NCBI RefSeq assembly: GCF_031085375.1
Contig: NZ_JAVCWF010000003.1
Location: forward strand, 1-51,509
DNA from: Lactiplantibacillus brownii
GTDB lineage: Bacteria; Bacillota; Bacilli; Lactobacillales; Lactobacillaceae
Reading direction: 5' to 3'
DNA: 51,509 bases
Positions 15,935 through 24,634 of the stretch are shown piece by piece. The position numbers and the translations under genes were made by a program. The notes under the pieces were generated by a model. It saw only the letters and a program-made list of their open reading frames with translations. It was not told where the DNA came from and did not search any database. The number at the start of each line of letters is the position of its first letter. The first letter of the stretch is position 1.

Positions 15935-17018
15935 ATGAATGAACTTACCACAGAAATTATCGCTGCACTAGCCCAAAAGCAAGATTTGGACGAAGTTTTT
16001 CGTCACCACCTCGAAATTGCGATTAACCAGCTGCTTCAAACCGAATTGGCAGAGTTTTTGGGTTACGAACGCTACTCATACGCTGGGATTAACACTGGTA
16101 ATAACCGCAACGGCAGTTATGAGCGCTCGTTTGATACGAAGTACGGCCAACTTAACTTAACCATTCCTCGAGATCGCAATGGCCGGTTTGAAAATCATAC
16201 CTTGCCAGCCTACGGTCGGCACAGTGATAATTTAGAAACAACGGTCATTCAGTTGTATACCAAGGGAATTACCACTGCTGAAATTGCCGAACTCATTGAG
16301 AAAATGTACGGTGCTCACTACTCCAAAGCCACGGTTTCCAACATGACTAAAGCCGTCAATGAACAGGTTCAAGCTTTCCAGCAATCACAATATGCGGCCA
16401 TCTTCTTAGATGCCACTTACTTGCCGTTAAAGCGGGATACCGTTCAAAAAGAAGCCGTTCATATTGCGATTGGCATTCGTCCAGATGGTACGAAAGAAGT
16501 GCTGAACTACCAAGTGGCGCCAACGGAATCGACTGGAATCTGGACTGAACTGCTGGGAACCTTGATCAAGCAGGGCGTTAAAGATGTGCTGTTGTTTGTG
16601 GGGGTTAGTTGGTTTGGATGAAGGCTTGAATCGGCATTTTCCTAAAGCCAAACGACAACGTTGCCTGGTTCATGTTGGGCGGAATCTGATGAACAAAGTT
16701 CGCGTAAAAGACCGCAAGGCCGTGATCAGTGACTTTAAACAAGTTCATCGGGCCGCCAACCGTGAAGCAGCCGAACTGAAACTGAATGAGTTCGCCAACA
16801 ACTGGCATCAGACCTATCCCAAATTAATCAAAGATCTGCTTAAAATGCCGAATTTACTCACTTTCATGGACTTTCCACCAGCTATCCGGCAATCACTATA
16901 CTCCACTAACCTGATTGAGAACTTTAATAAGCATCTCAAGCGCACCACCCACCACAAAGAACAATTTCCAACGGAAGATTCACTGGATCGCTTCCTGGTT
17001 TCTCAGTTTAATGTTTAT
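15935..17018 (+). pseudogene. IS256-family (mutator-type) transposase, frameshifted and 3'-truncated
   Basis: A DDE transposase. The first part (15935-16600) has typical QTELAEFLGYERYSY and NRNGSYERSF near the N-terminus and the first catalytic Asp in AIFLDATYLPLKRD (residue ~152). At about 16600 a few bases are missing: the codons expected for the second catalytic Asp (usually in an SDGL/ADGL motif before VGLDE) are lost and the frame shifts. The second part (16603-17018) continues with LVGLDEGLNRHFPKAKRQRC, then NLIENFNKHLKR holding the catalytic Glu region. The gene stops at 17018 where the IS30-type element begins. It cannot make active transposase. Confidence 0.85.
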
Positions 17019-18061
17019 GGTAGATTGCAAATTTAATCCGAATTTTTGGACAAATTTGTCAGCATAACCCGATACGGTGTTTGCCAGTCGAGTATTTTAA
17101 GCGGTCGCTGGTTAATTTAGAGTAACGTCGTCGTTAAATCTTGAGCACTAATGTGCTCAAAACGAGTCCCTTTAGGATAAAAATAACGTAAATTCCGATT
17201 AAAGCGTTCATTACTACCACGTTCAGCTGGCGTATAAGCATGGCAGTAATAGGTCTTAATACCATATTGTGATTCAAGTGATACTAGCCCACTAAACTCA
17301 GTGCCACGGTCCACAGTAAAGCTGTGCACCGGACCATTAAAAGTGGTTAGGAACTTAGTTAGTGCTTCATTAACAGTCGCTGTCGTCCGATCTTTTAACC
17401 GGTATGCCCAAAGGAACCGTGATTTGCGATCGATTAAAGTTAATAAAACTGCCTTACTATGCCCACGAGGACCAACGACTGTATCTAGTTCAAAATCGCC
17501 GATGCGATTACGTTGATTAATCATCATGGGACGCTGTTCAATTGATCGCCCCAAAGATTGATTATATTTGGATCGTTGGTCAACGTTACGCCGTTGGCGT
17601 ACGCCATGTTCAGGTAGATCATTCAAGGAGAAACCAATTCTCCCCTGATTTAGCCAATTATAAATAGATTTAGTAGCTAGTTTAAATTCGTGAGCAATCA
17701 TTCCTGGTGACCAGCTTAGACGTAAATGGTTGAGAATTTTTTGCTTTAACTCATCGCTCAGCTTAGTTTTCCGACCACATCGTGATCGCTTGTATTCGGC
17801 ATCTGTTTGTGCTAATTCAGCCTGATAAGGTTGACATCGAGATAATTCATAAGAAATTGTTGACGGTGATCGGTTCAGCCGAACGCCCATTTGGATATTG
17901 GACAGCCCTAGTTCACAAAAGGTTTCGATTTTAATTCGTTCGGAATAGGTTATACTAGACAAAAGATCAGCTCCTAAAAGATGGGTTTGTGGTAAACACC
18001 ATTTTAAAGGAAGCTGATCTTTTTTGTCCGAACAGCGTTCGGATTAATTTTACAATCTACC
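17019..18061 (-). mobile_element. ISLpl1-like IS30-family element, copy 1
   Basis: 1043 bp, the length I recall for ISLpl1. Terminal repeats GGTAGATTGCAAATTTAATC (17019-17038) and its near-inverse ending ACAATCTACC (18061). Nearly identical to the copy at 24635-25677, with two differences seen (near 17070 and at 17119). It is inserted in the tail of the IS256-type transposase gene. Confidence 0.9.
17033..17962 (-). pseudogene. IS30-family transposase with nonsense mutation
   Basis: Same gene as the intact 309-codon copy at 24649-25578, but a C-to-T change creates TAA at 17119-17117, ending the protein after 281 residues (17117-17962). The N-terminal helix-turn-helix (LSNIQMGVRLNRSPSTISYELSR) and the catalytic core (FELDTVVGPRGHSKAV, FTVDRGTEFSG, AYTPAERGSNERFNRNLRYF with the final Glu) lie before the stop, so only the last 28 residues are lost. 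Activity might be reduced or absent; this cannot be decided from sequence. A second change alters one residue in the lost tail (TPYR instead of TPYQ). Confidence 0.85.
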
Positions 18062-18104
18062 TACAATTTAACAAGTCTCACCAAAATTGTCAATTTAAAT
18101 CGAT

Positions 18105-18605
18105 TCACCACGGCAATTCAACGCTAATGTGCGCATTAAAGTCTTGCTGGCGCTTTAGTTTGGCTAACCGGGCGGCCTGCCGCTCTTGATAGCCCTGAGC
18201 AACAAACGTGTATTCTGGTTTATCAGCGACTAACAGTGGTAATTCAATATTACGGTCCGTCACCACGAACGTTGAAAAGCAGGTCAATCCCAAAAACCGT
18301 TCGCCGGTCTTCAAGTGTTCACCAATAATTTTAGTAAATACCTCGATTGAGCGGTGACCAACGCCCGAAACGTAAGATTCCGCACACATTGAGTCTTGTA
18401 ACCGAAACGGCAATAAAAAATTGACCTGATCGACTGACACGGTCACCGTCTCAATTCGAGCCACTCGCGATGCGGCAATCGATGAATTATCATCGATAGT
18501 CGCCAAGATTTTTCCGCCGAAAACCGTGTCGTGCTCATTCAAGTCAGCTGAAAACACACGGTGATTGCTAATTGATAAAGTCTGTGAAATATGAATTGGT
18601 TCCAT
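18105..18605 (-). CDS. Hotdog-fold acyl-CoA thioesterase
   Basis: A 166-aa YciA/BFIT-like thioesterase. It has the family start with HRVFSADLNEHDTVFGGKILATIDDNSSIAASRVAR: the NEHDTVFGGK segment with catalytic Asn/Asp, then VSVDQVNFLLPFRLQDSMCAESYVSGVGHRSIEVFTKI. It hydrolyses acyl-CoA (perhaps acyl-ACP) to free fatty acid and CoA in the cytosol. The C-terminal ~30 residues are charged (RQAARLAKLKRQQ). The gene is alone on its transcript within the composite segment. The sequence is GC-richer than the plasmid backbone, which suggests a chromosomal origin with the neighbouring fab genes. Confidence 0.88.
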   Translation of the reverse strand: MEPIHISQTLSISNHRVFSADLNEHDTVFGGKILATIDDNSSIAASRVARIETVTVSVDQVNFLLPFRLQDSMCAESYVSGVGHRSIEVFTKIIGEHLKTGERFLGLTCFSTFVVTDRNIELPLLVADKPEYTFVAQGYQERQAARLAKLKRQQDFNAHISVELPW

Positions 18606-18811
18606 GTCTGCACCCCGTCATCTTTAATTATTTTTATTTATATCACTGCAAACGACCTACAATGTGATTAAAACAGACTAGCCAGCTCGATTGTTGTTCG
18701 GACACGTCCTTCCTGCTACGACCACCGAAACCGACTGCTTTTATCCTTATGTCATCGTCGGCTTTGATTCCGATTCAAGACACATCGTTAGAATGTGATC
18801 AACCGCCACAA
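18606..18811. other. Intergenic gap between thioesterase and lysR, nothing recognised
   Basis: Separates two minus-strand genes. No ORF or clear hairpin is seen; it should hold the thioesterase promoter. Confidence 0.35.
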
Positions 18812-19699
18812 TTAATCTGAAAGTGATTGGCTATACTTCGTCGCAAACGCCCAAAATTTAGCAACCACGGCAGCGTGATTATCTGGACGCTTCATGAAAG
18901 CCATCTGACTGCGAATAGTAGGCGTCAGTGGAACTGCTTTAATGTTGTCAAAACCAGTGAGATCAAATGACCGCGCCATGACAACCGAGACACCATCACC
19001 CTGATTCAGCATTTCTAAAATGAGATCAATTCGTTGACCATCATAAACCATCTGTGGCGTATGCATTTTTTGAAATACCGAAAACAACGGGTTATCTTCA
19101 CCGATGGTATCTTTCAATAATAAAATTGATTCATGTGCCAGCATCGGCAGACTAATCTCAGCTTGTTGCGCCAACGGATCGTCTTTCGGAACAAGGACCA
19201 CAAACTGATCGGTCTCATTCAATAAAACGTCATAATTATTGGGTTGATCCCCGAAAATCCGTGTAAATACAATGTCGACATTCGTATGATCCAGTGCATG
19301 CGCTAACCGATCGACACTCGCCTCACTAAATTGTAATTTCACTTCCGGATACCGCTTCATAAATGCCGTGATAATATGAAAAGCTTGGTATTGTGCTAAA
19401 GATGGTAGTCCCTGAACAACCAGCGACTGCGCATTATGAGCGGTATTAGCGGCCAGAACTTGTTGTAGCTGACGCTCTTCGCGCAGAATTGCTTGGGCCC
19501 GTGGCAATAATTGTTGCCCAACCCGTGTTAACGTGACTTGCCGATGCGCACGTTCAAATAATTGGACCTGCCAATCGCGCTCTAAAGCCATAATGTACTT
19601 TGAAATGGTCGACTGTGACAAAAACATGCGTTCAGCACTGCGACTATAGTTCTGGGTCGTGGCAAGGTCAACAAACACTGCCAATTTCCGTGTTTCCAT
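18812..19699 (-). CDS. LysR-family transcriptional regulator
   Basis: A 295-aa LysR-type regulator. The N-terminal winged helix is clear: LAVFVDLATTQNYSRSAERMFLSQSTISKYIMALERDWQVQLFERAHRQVTLTRVGQQLLPRAQAIL contains the AE-x-x-x-S-Q-x-x-x-S pattern. Residues ~90-295 are the periplasmic-binding-like effector domain (VVQGLPSLAQYQAFHI, DIVFTRIFGD). The ligand is unknown. It is divergent from the DUF554 gene (gap 19700-19825), the classic arrangement in which LysR regulators control the divergent neighbour. The gap should contain its operator, but I cannot point to a defined T-N11-A box with confidence. Confidence 0.92.
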   Translation of the reverse strand: METRKLAVFVDLATTQNYSRSAERMFLSQSTISKYIMALERDWQVQLFERAHRQVTLTRVGQQLLPRAQAILREERQLQQVLAANTAHNAQSLVVQGLPSLAQYQAFHIITAFMKRYPEVKLQFSEASVDRLAHALDHTNVDIVFTRIFGDQPNNYDVLLNETDQFVVLVPKDDPLAQQAEISLPMLAHESILLLKDTIGEDNPLFSVFQKMHTPQMVYDGQRIDLILEMLNQGDGVSVVMARSFDLTGFDNIKAVPLTPTIRSQMAFMKRPDNHAAVVAKFWAFATKYSQSLSD

Positions 19700-19825
19700 A
19701 ATTAACCCTCTTCTAACTATTCCTATTTAGAATAGTTTACCACATATTCAGAATTGTTCTTATCCGAAACAAGCTCTAAACTAATAGCTGTTGTTTTTAT
19801 CAATTAAATATTGAGGAGGGCTTGC

Positions 19826-20550
19826 GTGCCAATTGGAATTATTACTAACGTGTGTGCGATCTTTTTCGGGGGTATTGTGGGCGCATTGACCGGCAAACGA
19901 ATGTCACAACGTTTAAAAGATGGGCTGAATATGTCCTTTGGGATCTGTTCCATGTGTATGGGATTTACGCGATTGCACCACTAAAAAATCTAGCGGCGGT
20001 CATCTTTGCCGTTATTATCGGAACAGGTATTGGATTGCTTTGCCATTTGGGAACTGCAATCAATCACGGCGCTGCCGCGATGCAACGTTTCATTTCACGG
20101 TTTGTCAAAGCACCAGCAACTTTTGAGAAACAGGCTTTTGAACAGACAATGGTCACGGTAATCGTATTATTTTGTGCCAGTGGAACTGGTATTTACGGGA
20201 CTTTAACTGAAGGGATGAACGGCGACGCCACAATTTTGATTTCCAAATCGATTCTGGACTTCTTTGCTGCGGTAATTTTCGGTGCTAACTTAGGGTTAGT
20301 TGTTTCCTTAATTGCTGTTCCCCAACTAATCATCCTGACAGCTTTATTCTTAGTCGCTCACCTAGTCTTTCCCTTGACCACTCCTGACATGATTCTAGAT
20401 TTCAAAGCGGTCGGTGGTATTTTAATGGTTGCCAGCGGCTTTCGCATTATTGCCGTCAAGATGTTTCCGACCGCCGATATGATTCCGATGATGGTCGTTA
20501 TCATGCCGATTTCATGGTTATGGATGAATTTTGTATTGCCATTATTATAG
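19826..20550 (+). pseudogene. DUF554 membrane protein, frameshifted
   Basis: The family start is visible from GTG 19826 (GAGGAGGG at 19813-19820): PIGIITNVCAIFFGGIVGALTGKR, then MSFGICSMCMG. At 19961-19963 one base is missing (ATG-GG-ATT), and the rest of the protein, IYAIAPLKNLAAVIFAVIIGTGIG to the stop at 20550, continues in another frame. The reconstructed product would be about 241 aa with six or so membrane helices and repeated GTGIG-type motifs, normal for DUF554. Function unknown; such proteins are integral membrane. An internal start at 19852 gives a 232-aa ORF with a wrong N-terminus. It could be a real mutation or a sequencing slip in a short G run. Confidence 0.8.
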
Positions 20551-20573
20551 ATAAATTAATTGAAGGATAAATT

Positions 20574-20621
20574 AAAAAGCAGTTCTGAGCCCACAATTAT
20601 AGCTTGCTCAGAACTGCTTTT
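20574..20621. terminator. Bidirectional terminator between DUF554 and the fab cluster
   Basis: AAAAAGCAGTTCTGAGC (20574-20590) pairs with GCTCAGAACTGCTTTT (20606-20621). A and T runs flank the stem, so it can stop the DUF554 transcript and the convergent fab transcript. Confidence 0.85.
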
Positions 20622-20744
20622 AGTCAGCACGTAGAAGGCTTGCAATAGCAGGTCAACCAGTCGGCTGATAATAAAATCCAGTGGCCATTGTTCACTAAAC
20701 TTAAAAAAGAGCGCACTAAAGTTAATACCAACCACGCACTCCAA

Positions 20745-21296
20745 TCAGCCAACCGACAAGGGACGAGCCAAAAATCCCTCGTGGGTCGCAGGCAATTCTA
20801 ACGGCGTCAACTGGTATAACTGTGTTTGATAGCACGCTAGTCCACGTTGTAAATCAAGAACCTCGACACGGCGGGGCGCATGGGTCAAGCCACAGCCCAC
20901 TAACTTTAATACCGCTTCTTTAGCCGTCCAAAGTTGCCACCCTAACCGATAACGATCTTGCACCGATAAAGCCTGTAATAGCTGCCATTCCGCCGATGTA
21001 AAGGCTCGCCGAATGGCAGTCACATCATATGGACGGACCTGTTCAACATCAATCCCCAGAGGTCCCGGACCGACCGCCACCATCACTAACTGGTGCGTGT
21101 GACTAACACTAACACCTAATCGAGGATGACTTGGAAAATAGGGCTGTCCCAATCGATGATAAGCTAATGGTACCGATAACACTTGCTGAATTAATTGGCG
21201 ACTCACGGTTCGCTGAGTGACCCGTCGCATTTTTTTAGAAACATCGACCGGCATCTGAAGCCACTGCCGTTTAAAGACAACTTGAGTGATTGGCAT
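20745..21296 (-). CDS. Sfp-type 4'-phosphopantetheinyl transferase
   Basis: A 183-aa PPTase that would transfer phosphopantetheine from CoA to the Ser of acyl carrier protein. The family motifs are present in order: GVSVSHTHQLVMVAV, then GIDVEQV (residue ~80, metal-binding Asp and Glu) and WTAKEAVLKLVG (residue ~124, the W-x-x-K-E-A-x-x-K signature). The size is that of short Sfp/HetI enzymes. The start overlaps the stop of the fabDI chimera by one base (TAATG, 21294-21298), so it is translationally coupled to the cluster. From memory this is also its place at the end of the L. plantarum chromosomal fab operon. The larger second cluster lacks a PPTase, so this gene may serve both AcpPs. It appears intact. 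Confidence 0.9.
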   Translation of the reverse strand: MPITQVVFKRQWLQMPVDVSKKMRRVTQRTVSRQLIQQVLSVPLAYHRLGQPYFPSHPRLGVSVSHTHQLVMVAVGPGPLGIDVEQVRPYDVTAIRRAFTSAEWQLLQALSVQDRYRLGWQLWTAKEAVLKLVGCGLTHAPRRVEVLDLQRGLACYQTQLYQLTPLELPATHEGFLARPLSVG

Positions 21297-22471
21297 TAAC
21301 TTAAGTGGACCCCTTTATCCACGTGTACCACGTCCCCGGTCATTCCAGTCGAGAGATCGCTTAATAAAAAGGCAGCCACGTTGCCGATCTCACGCGTTTT
21401 TACCGGTTCTCCATCAACTGTCATACTGCGAGATAATTTTAATAATTGCTGATGCTCATGAATACCCGTTACCGCCAACGTTTTGACTGCTCCGGCTGAA
21501 ATTGCATTCACGCGGACTTGTTGTGGTCCAAGGTCACGTGCCAAGTAACGCACATTTGCTTCCAACGCGGCCTTAGCAACCCCCATCATATTGTAATTTG
21601 GTACGGCTCGCTCTGATCCAAAATACGTCAACGTTACGAGACTGGCTCCTGGTTTCAGCATTGGCCGAGCTGCTCGGGCAACTGCAATCAGCGAATACGC
21701 ACTAATATTTTGTGCCAAATCATATCCAGCTTTCGTGGTATTCACAAAATCACCTTCTAACGTTGCTTTATCCGCATAAGCAATCGCATGGATAATCCCA
21801 TCGATGACACCATACCGTTGTTTAATGCTTGCAAATGCCCGATCAACATTGTCATCATCAGCAACATCACAGGCAATTAACGGCGTGTGTGAAGCCACCG
21901 CAACGTCTAATGGGACCACCCGTTTAACGCCGTGTGTTTTTAAATAGGTTCGCGCAGCTTGAATACCAGATGCATCGCCACCAATAACAATTTGATCAGC
22001 TAGATTGTAATTAGCGGGATACGCAACCCCCACTGCTTGGGCACTTTGACAAGCGGCTGCAACCAGTGCCGGCGTTACCCTCAACGCCGCGACCATCTCC
22101 CCGGGATGCTGTAATCCCGCTCGTTGCATATATCTAGCCCGATCGGCAACTAACTTCAAGCCATCAGCAAATGGCAGGACGCCAGCTGCAATCAATGCGG
22201 CATACTCACCAAGGCTCAATCCTGCTAACACGGTCGGACACTCATTAAGCAACGCTGTTAAAGCACGATATAACCCCATATTCATCGCTGTAATTGCAAC
22301 CGGCATCCGTTGAGCATCATCGATCCAATCAGCAGTTACCCGCAGATCCCAGTCCAACACTTGATTAGCTTCGTCAATCGTGGCTTGATACGCTGGTAAC
22401 GTTTGATAAAGATCGGCCCCCATATCGGCAAACTGTTGTCCTTGACCACTGAATAAGATTGCCGTTTTCAT
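21296..22471 (-). CDS. In-frame FabD-FabI chimera left by a deletion
   Basis: A 391-aa protein made of two incomplete enzymes. Residues 1 to ~197 are FabD (malonyl-CoA:ACP transacylase): FSGQGQQFADMG, the nucleophile Ser86 in GLSLGEY and His195 in VASHTPL. From Cys201 the sequence is FabI (enoyl-ACP reductase), matching FabI residue 62 onward: CDVADDDN, then the catalytic Tyr-x6-Lys (YNMMGVAK, residues 293-300) and VDKGVHLS at the end. Missing are the last ~105 residues of FabD, the first 61 of FabI with the glycine-rich NADH loop, and every gene that lies between them in the complete cluster (fabG to accA, about 6.5 kb by comparison). Neither half should be active, but the frame is open and coupled to the PPTase gene. 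Confidence 0.9.
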   Translation of the reverse strand: MKTAILFSGQGQQFADMGADLYQTLPAYQATIDEANQVLDWDLRVTADWIDDAQRMPVAITAMNMGLYRALTALLNECPTVLAGLSLGEYAALIAAGVLPFADGLKLVADRARYMQRAGLQHPGEMVAALRVTPALVAAACQSAQAVGVAYPANYNLADQIVIGGDASGIQAARTYLKTHGVKRVVPLDVAVASHTPLIACDVADDDNVDRAFASIKQRYGVIDGIIHAIAYADKATLEGDFVNTTKAGYDLAQNISAYSLIAVARAARPMLKPGASLVTLTYFGSERAVPNYNMMGVAKAALEANVRYLARDLGPQQVRVNAISAGAVKTLAVTGIHEHQQLLKLSRSMTVDGEPVKTREIGNVAAFLLSDLSTGMTGDVVHVDKGVHLS

Positions 22472-22474
22472 AAC

Positions 22475-22723
22475 TTAGTCCTCGCTAGTTTCCTGATGAG
22501 TCGCCACATAATCAACTAGATCACCAACCGTGGCTAACGCGTCATCCGTTTCGATTTCGATATCATATTCGTCTTCGATCTTATCGATCACTTCAAAAAC
22601 GTCCAGACTATCAAGTGCTAAGTCTTCGGTAAAGTTCGTTGTCATCGTAATCTTGTCAGCATCCACGTCTAATTGTTCCACGATCATCTTTTTAATTTGG
22701 TCAAAAATTTCAGTTTTAGTCAT
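22475..22723 (-). CDS. acpP: Acyl carrier protein
   Basis: An 82-aa acidic four-helix carrier. The phosphopantetheine Ser lies in DLALDSLDVFE (residue ~38), the invariant DSL motif. The core from QLDVDADKITMT to EDEYDIEIET is nearly identical to the second AcpP at 29457-29699, while the termini differ. GAGGAAT lies upstream of the ATG at 22723. It holds the growing acyl chain in the cytosol for all Fab enzymes. The stop is 3 bp before the fabDI chimera start, so it belongs to the same operon. With only FabZ, FabH and AcpP intact, this cluster cannot run a full elongation cycle by itself. Confidence 0.95.
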   Translation of the reverse strand: MTKTEIFDQIKKMIVEQLDVDADKITMTTNFTEDLALDSLDVFEVIDKIEDEYDIEIETDDALATVGDLVDYVATHQETSED

Positions 22724-22779
22724 TGTTGATTCCTCCAGAATTTTTAAATTAATTTTAAATGCTTGATTTCAGTTATCAA

Positions 22780-23766
22780 TTAATACTCAATTACGGCACT
22801 ACCGACGGATAACCCGCCGCCAAAACCGGTAAACACCAGCTTGTCACCACGTTGAACTTGCTTTTGGGCAACCATTTCAGCAAATAGAATCGGTTCACTG
22901 GCTGCCGCAGTATTGCCATACTGTGCAATGTTCATCGGTAATTGTTCCGTAGCTAAGTTTAATTTTTGACCAACGCTCTTAACAATACGTGCGTTGGCCT
23001 GATGAAGCACAAATGCTTTAATATCACTCGACTCGAGCCGTGCCTGCATCAACGCCTGCTCAATTGAGTGGGGCACTTGTTTAGTGGCAAAGTCATAAAC
23101 CCGCCGACCATTCATCTGAAAGGCCCAGCGGTTAGAACCTGCACCATCAGTCCGTGTTGACCACGGATTCACCTGAGGCTGCTGTCCCGCCGTTAAATAA
23201 TGCCCGTCAGCGCCAAACGTCGCGTAATGACCGCCCAGCCAGTGCCCAGTGGCCGTATTAGGCTTAGCAGTAATCAATAGACCACCCGCACCATCACCAA
23301 ATAAAACGGCAGTGCTACGATCATGCCAGTCCACTAACCGACTCAAGGTCTCGCTACCGATTAACAAAGCGGTCTGACCCGGTTGTAAGTATTGGTGAAC
23401 CAACTGCATCCCATAAACAAAGCCCGCACATGCAACATTGATGTCAAAGGCAATTGCTTTTTCAGCCCCAATCGCTGCCTGTACTTGAGGAGCCGTCGCC
23501 GGTGTCAAATAATCCGGTGACATGGTTGCCACGATGATCAAATCAATCGCCGTCGCCGCTAGCCGACTTTGCTGCAACAACTGCTGGGCAACTGAAACAG
23601 CTAAACTCGTCGTTGTCTCATCGGTCGCGACGTGGCGAGAACGAATTCCCGTTCGCTGCTTGATCCAATCATCAGAAGTCGCCATCAGTTGCGTTAGTTC
23701 TTGATTCGTGACTTTGGTCGTCGGCAGTGCCTTAGCACTCGCTAAAATCGAAAAATTAGTTGTCAT
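22780..23766 (-). CDS. fabH: 3-oxoacyl-ACP synthase III (FabH)
   Basis: A 328-aa initiating condensing enzyme joining acetyl-CoA (or other acyl-CoA) with malonyl-ACP. The catalytic triad is visible: Cys in NVACAGFVYGM (residue ~112), His in LHQANARI (~254) and Asn in YGNTAAAS (~284). GVFGGGLSVGSAV-like C-terminal glycines are in place as GFGGGLSVGSAVIEY. The length is standard. The ATG at 23766 has only a weak ribosome site. The gap to fabZ holds a stem-loop (23776-23826) where the second cluster has a MarR-type regulator gene. Protein similar to, but clearly diverged from, the second FabH at 28409-29392. Confidence 0.95.
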   Translation of the reverse strand: MTTNFSILASAKALPTTKVTNQELTQLMATSDDWIKQRTGIRSRHVATDETTTSLAVSVAQQLLQQSRLAATAIDLIIVATMSPDYLTPATAPQVQAAIGAEKAIAFDINVACAGFVYGMQLVHQYLQPGQTALLIGSETLSRLVDWHDRSTAVLFGDGAGGLLITAKPNTATGHWLGGHYATFGADGHYLTAGQQPQVNPWSTRTDGAGSNRWAFQMNGRRVYDFATKQVPHSIEQALMQARLESSDIKAFVLHQANARIVKSVGQKLNLATEQLPMNIAQYGNTAAASEPILFAEMVAQKQVQRGDKLVFTGFGGGLSVGSAVIEY

Positions 23767-23775
23767 GGTTGGTTA

Positions 23776-23826
23776 CAATTCGGCAATGCTTTTAAAAAAC
23801 TTTCCCAAACGACAATCGCCGAATTG
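23776..23826. promoter_or_regulatory. Stem-loop between fabZ and fabH
   Basis: CAATTCGGC (23776-23784) pairs with GCCGAATTG (23818-23826). It lies in the 74-bp intergenic gap of the minus-strand operon just before the fabH start, without a T run. It could attenuate or stabilise the message; its role is unknown. Confidence 0.45.
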
Positions 23827-23840
23827 CTATTACCACCTTT

Positions 23841-24284
23841 CTATTTTGAATCAGTTGCACCAACGATAAAGGTTAAATCAGTTGTGCAGGCTGCCTTGTC
23901 ACCGACCATCGCCTGACAACTCACCGTTCCCATGTTGGACCGTTGTTTGACCATTTGGACATGCAACTTCAAGACATCACCGGGACGGACAATTTTGCGG
24001 AACTTGGCATCCTTAATGGCGCCAAGATAAGCCGTCTTACCAGCAAACTTTTCAGATTTCAAAATCAGAATCGACGCGGCTTGCGCCAAAGCTTCAATAA
24101 TCAACACGCCCGGCATGACCGGGTTACCGGGAAAGTGCCCTTGGAAAAATGACTCATTGATCGTGACATTTTTCGTCACCACGATCGATTCACCCGGATT
24201 TAATTCATCCACCCGGTCCATGAATAAAATTGGGTACCGGTTGGGGATTAATTGCATAATTTCACTTGCTTCTAACACACTCAT
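23841..24284 (-). CDS. fabZ: 3-hydroxyacyl-ACP dehydratase (FabZ)
   Basis: A 147-aa hotdog dehydratase. The active-site His and Glu are in FFQGHFPGNPVMPGVLIIEA (residues ~50 and 64), as in classical FabZ. LIPNRYPILFMDRV near the N-terminus and KFRKIVRPGDVLKLHV are family landmarks. It removes water from 3-hydroxyacyl-ACP; some lactic acid bacteria FabZ/FabN enzymes also isomerise the double bond and so make unsaturated chains, which cannot be read from sequence here. AAAGGAG precedes the ATG at 24284. It is the first gene of this minus-strand cluster, behind a promoter overlapped by a palindrome (24501-24541). Confidence 0.94.
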   Translation of the reverse strand: MSVLEASEIMQLIPNRYPILFMDRVDELNPGESIVVTKNVTINESFFQGHFPGNPVMPGVLIIEALAQAASILILKSEKFAGKTAYLGAIKDAKFRKIVRPGDVLKLHVQMVKQRSNMGTVSCQAMVGDKAACTTDLTFIVGATDSK

Positions 24285-24500
24285 AGTTAGTCGCTCCTTT
24301 CACGACGTTTGGGAATGGCGTTAGGTTAATCGTCCGGCCGAATCTTGTCAATTGATTTCAGCAGATTAATTTACGGCATGTTACATTTTTTAGTAGTCAA
24401 ATCCCGGTAAGCTGGGCTCTAATCGAGCTTTATTTTTTTGCGAAAATTTCTTGACGATCCATTTTTTGCGGTCATAATCCGTCAACGAACTGGCACAGTT

Positions 24501-24541
24501 TAGCAATTTGACTATAAAGTTTATAATCAAATTGCTAACAA
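24501..24541 (-). promoter_or_regulatory. Promoter and FabT-like palindromic operator of the collapsed fab cluster
   Basis: TAGCAATTTGA (24501-24511) and TCAAATTGCTA (24527-24537) form an 11-bp perfect inverted repeat with a 15-bp spacer. On the minus strand TTGTTA (24541-24536), a 17-bp spacer and TTTATA (24518-24513) form a promoter within it. The ATTTGA...TCAAAT halves resemble FabT sites. It is about 220 bp before fabZ. Confidence 0.6.
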
Positions 24542-24634
24542 GTTTTGACTTCAGCAAGCAGTGATACAATCTGTTCAACTGTCACTAGCTTAAATGCACG
24601 CAAAAAAAAATTGCATCTAAGAACTAGCATTCTT

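Larger units (their letters stand above)
15797..17018 (+). mobile_element. IS256-family element, damaged and truncated
   Basis: Left end approximate (no clear terminal repeat found); right end cut by the ISLpl1-like copy at 17019. It contains a frameshifted transposase and a hairpin over the transposase ribosome site. The sequence just right of 25677 reads on in the transposase frame (YNKHNKT) when joined after ...QFNV, suggesting the missing tail lies beyond the composite insertion. Confidence 0.65.

Noticed and set aside
17301..17516. Plus-strand ORFs inside the ISLpl1-like copies (also 24917-25132)
   Set aside because: Identical shadows of the transposase gene in both IS copies, without ribosome sites.
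20556..20744. 62-aa minus-strand ORF after the PPTase gene
   Set aside because: It runs through the terminator hairpin at 20574-20621, has no ribosome site and no recognisable family.
21296..22471. A natural bifunctional FabD-FabI fusion enzyme
   Set aside because: Both halves lack essential parts (FabD C-terminus, FabI cofactor loop), and the neighbouring gene order matches a complete operon with the middle deleted, so a deletion product is the better explanation.
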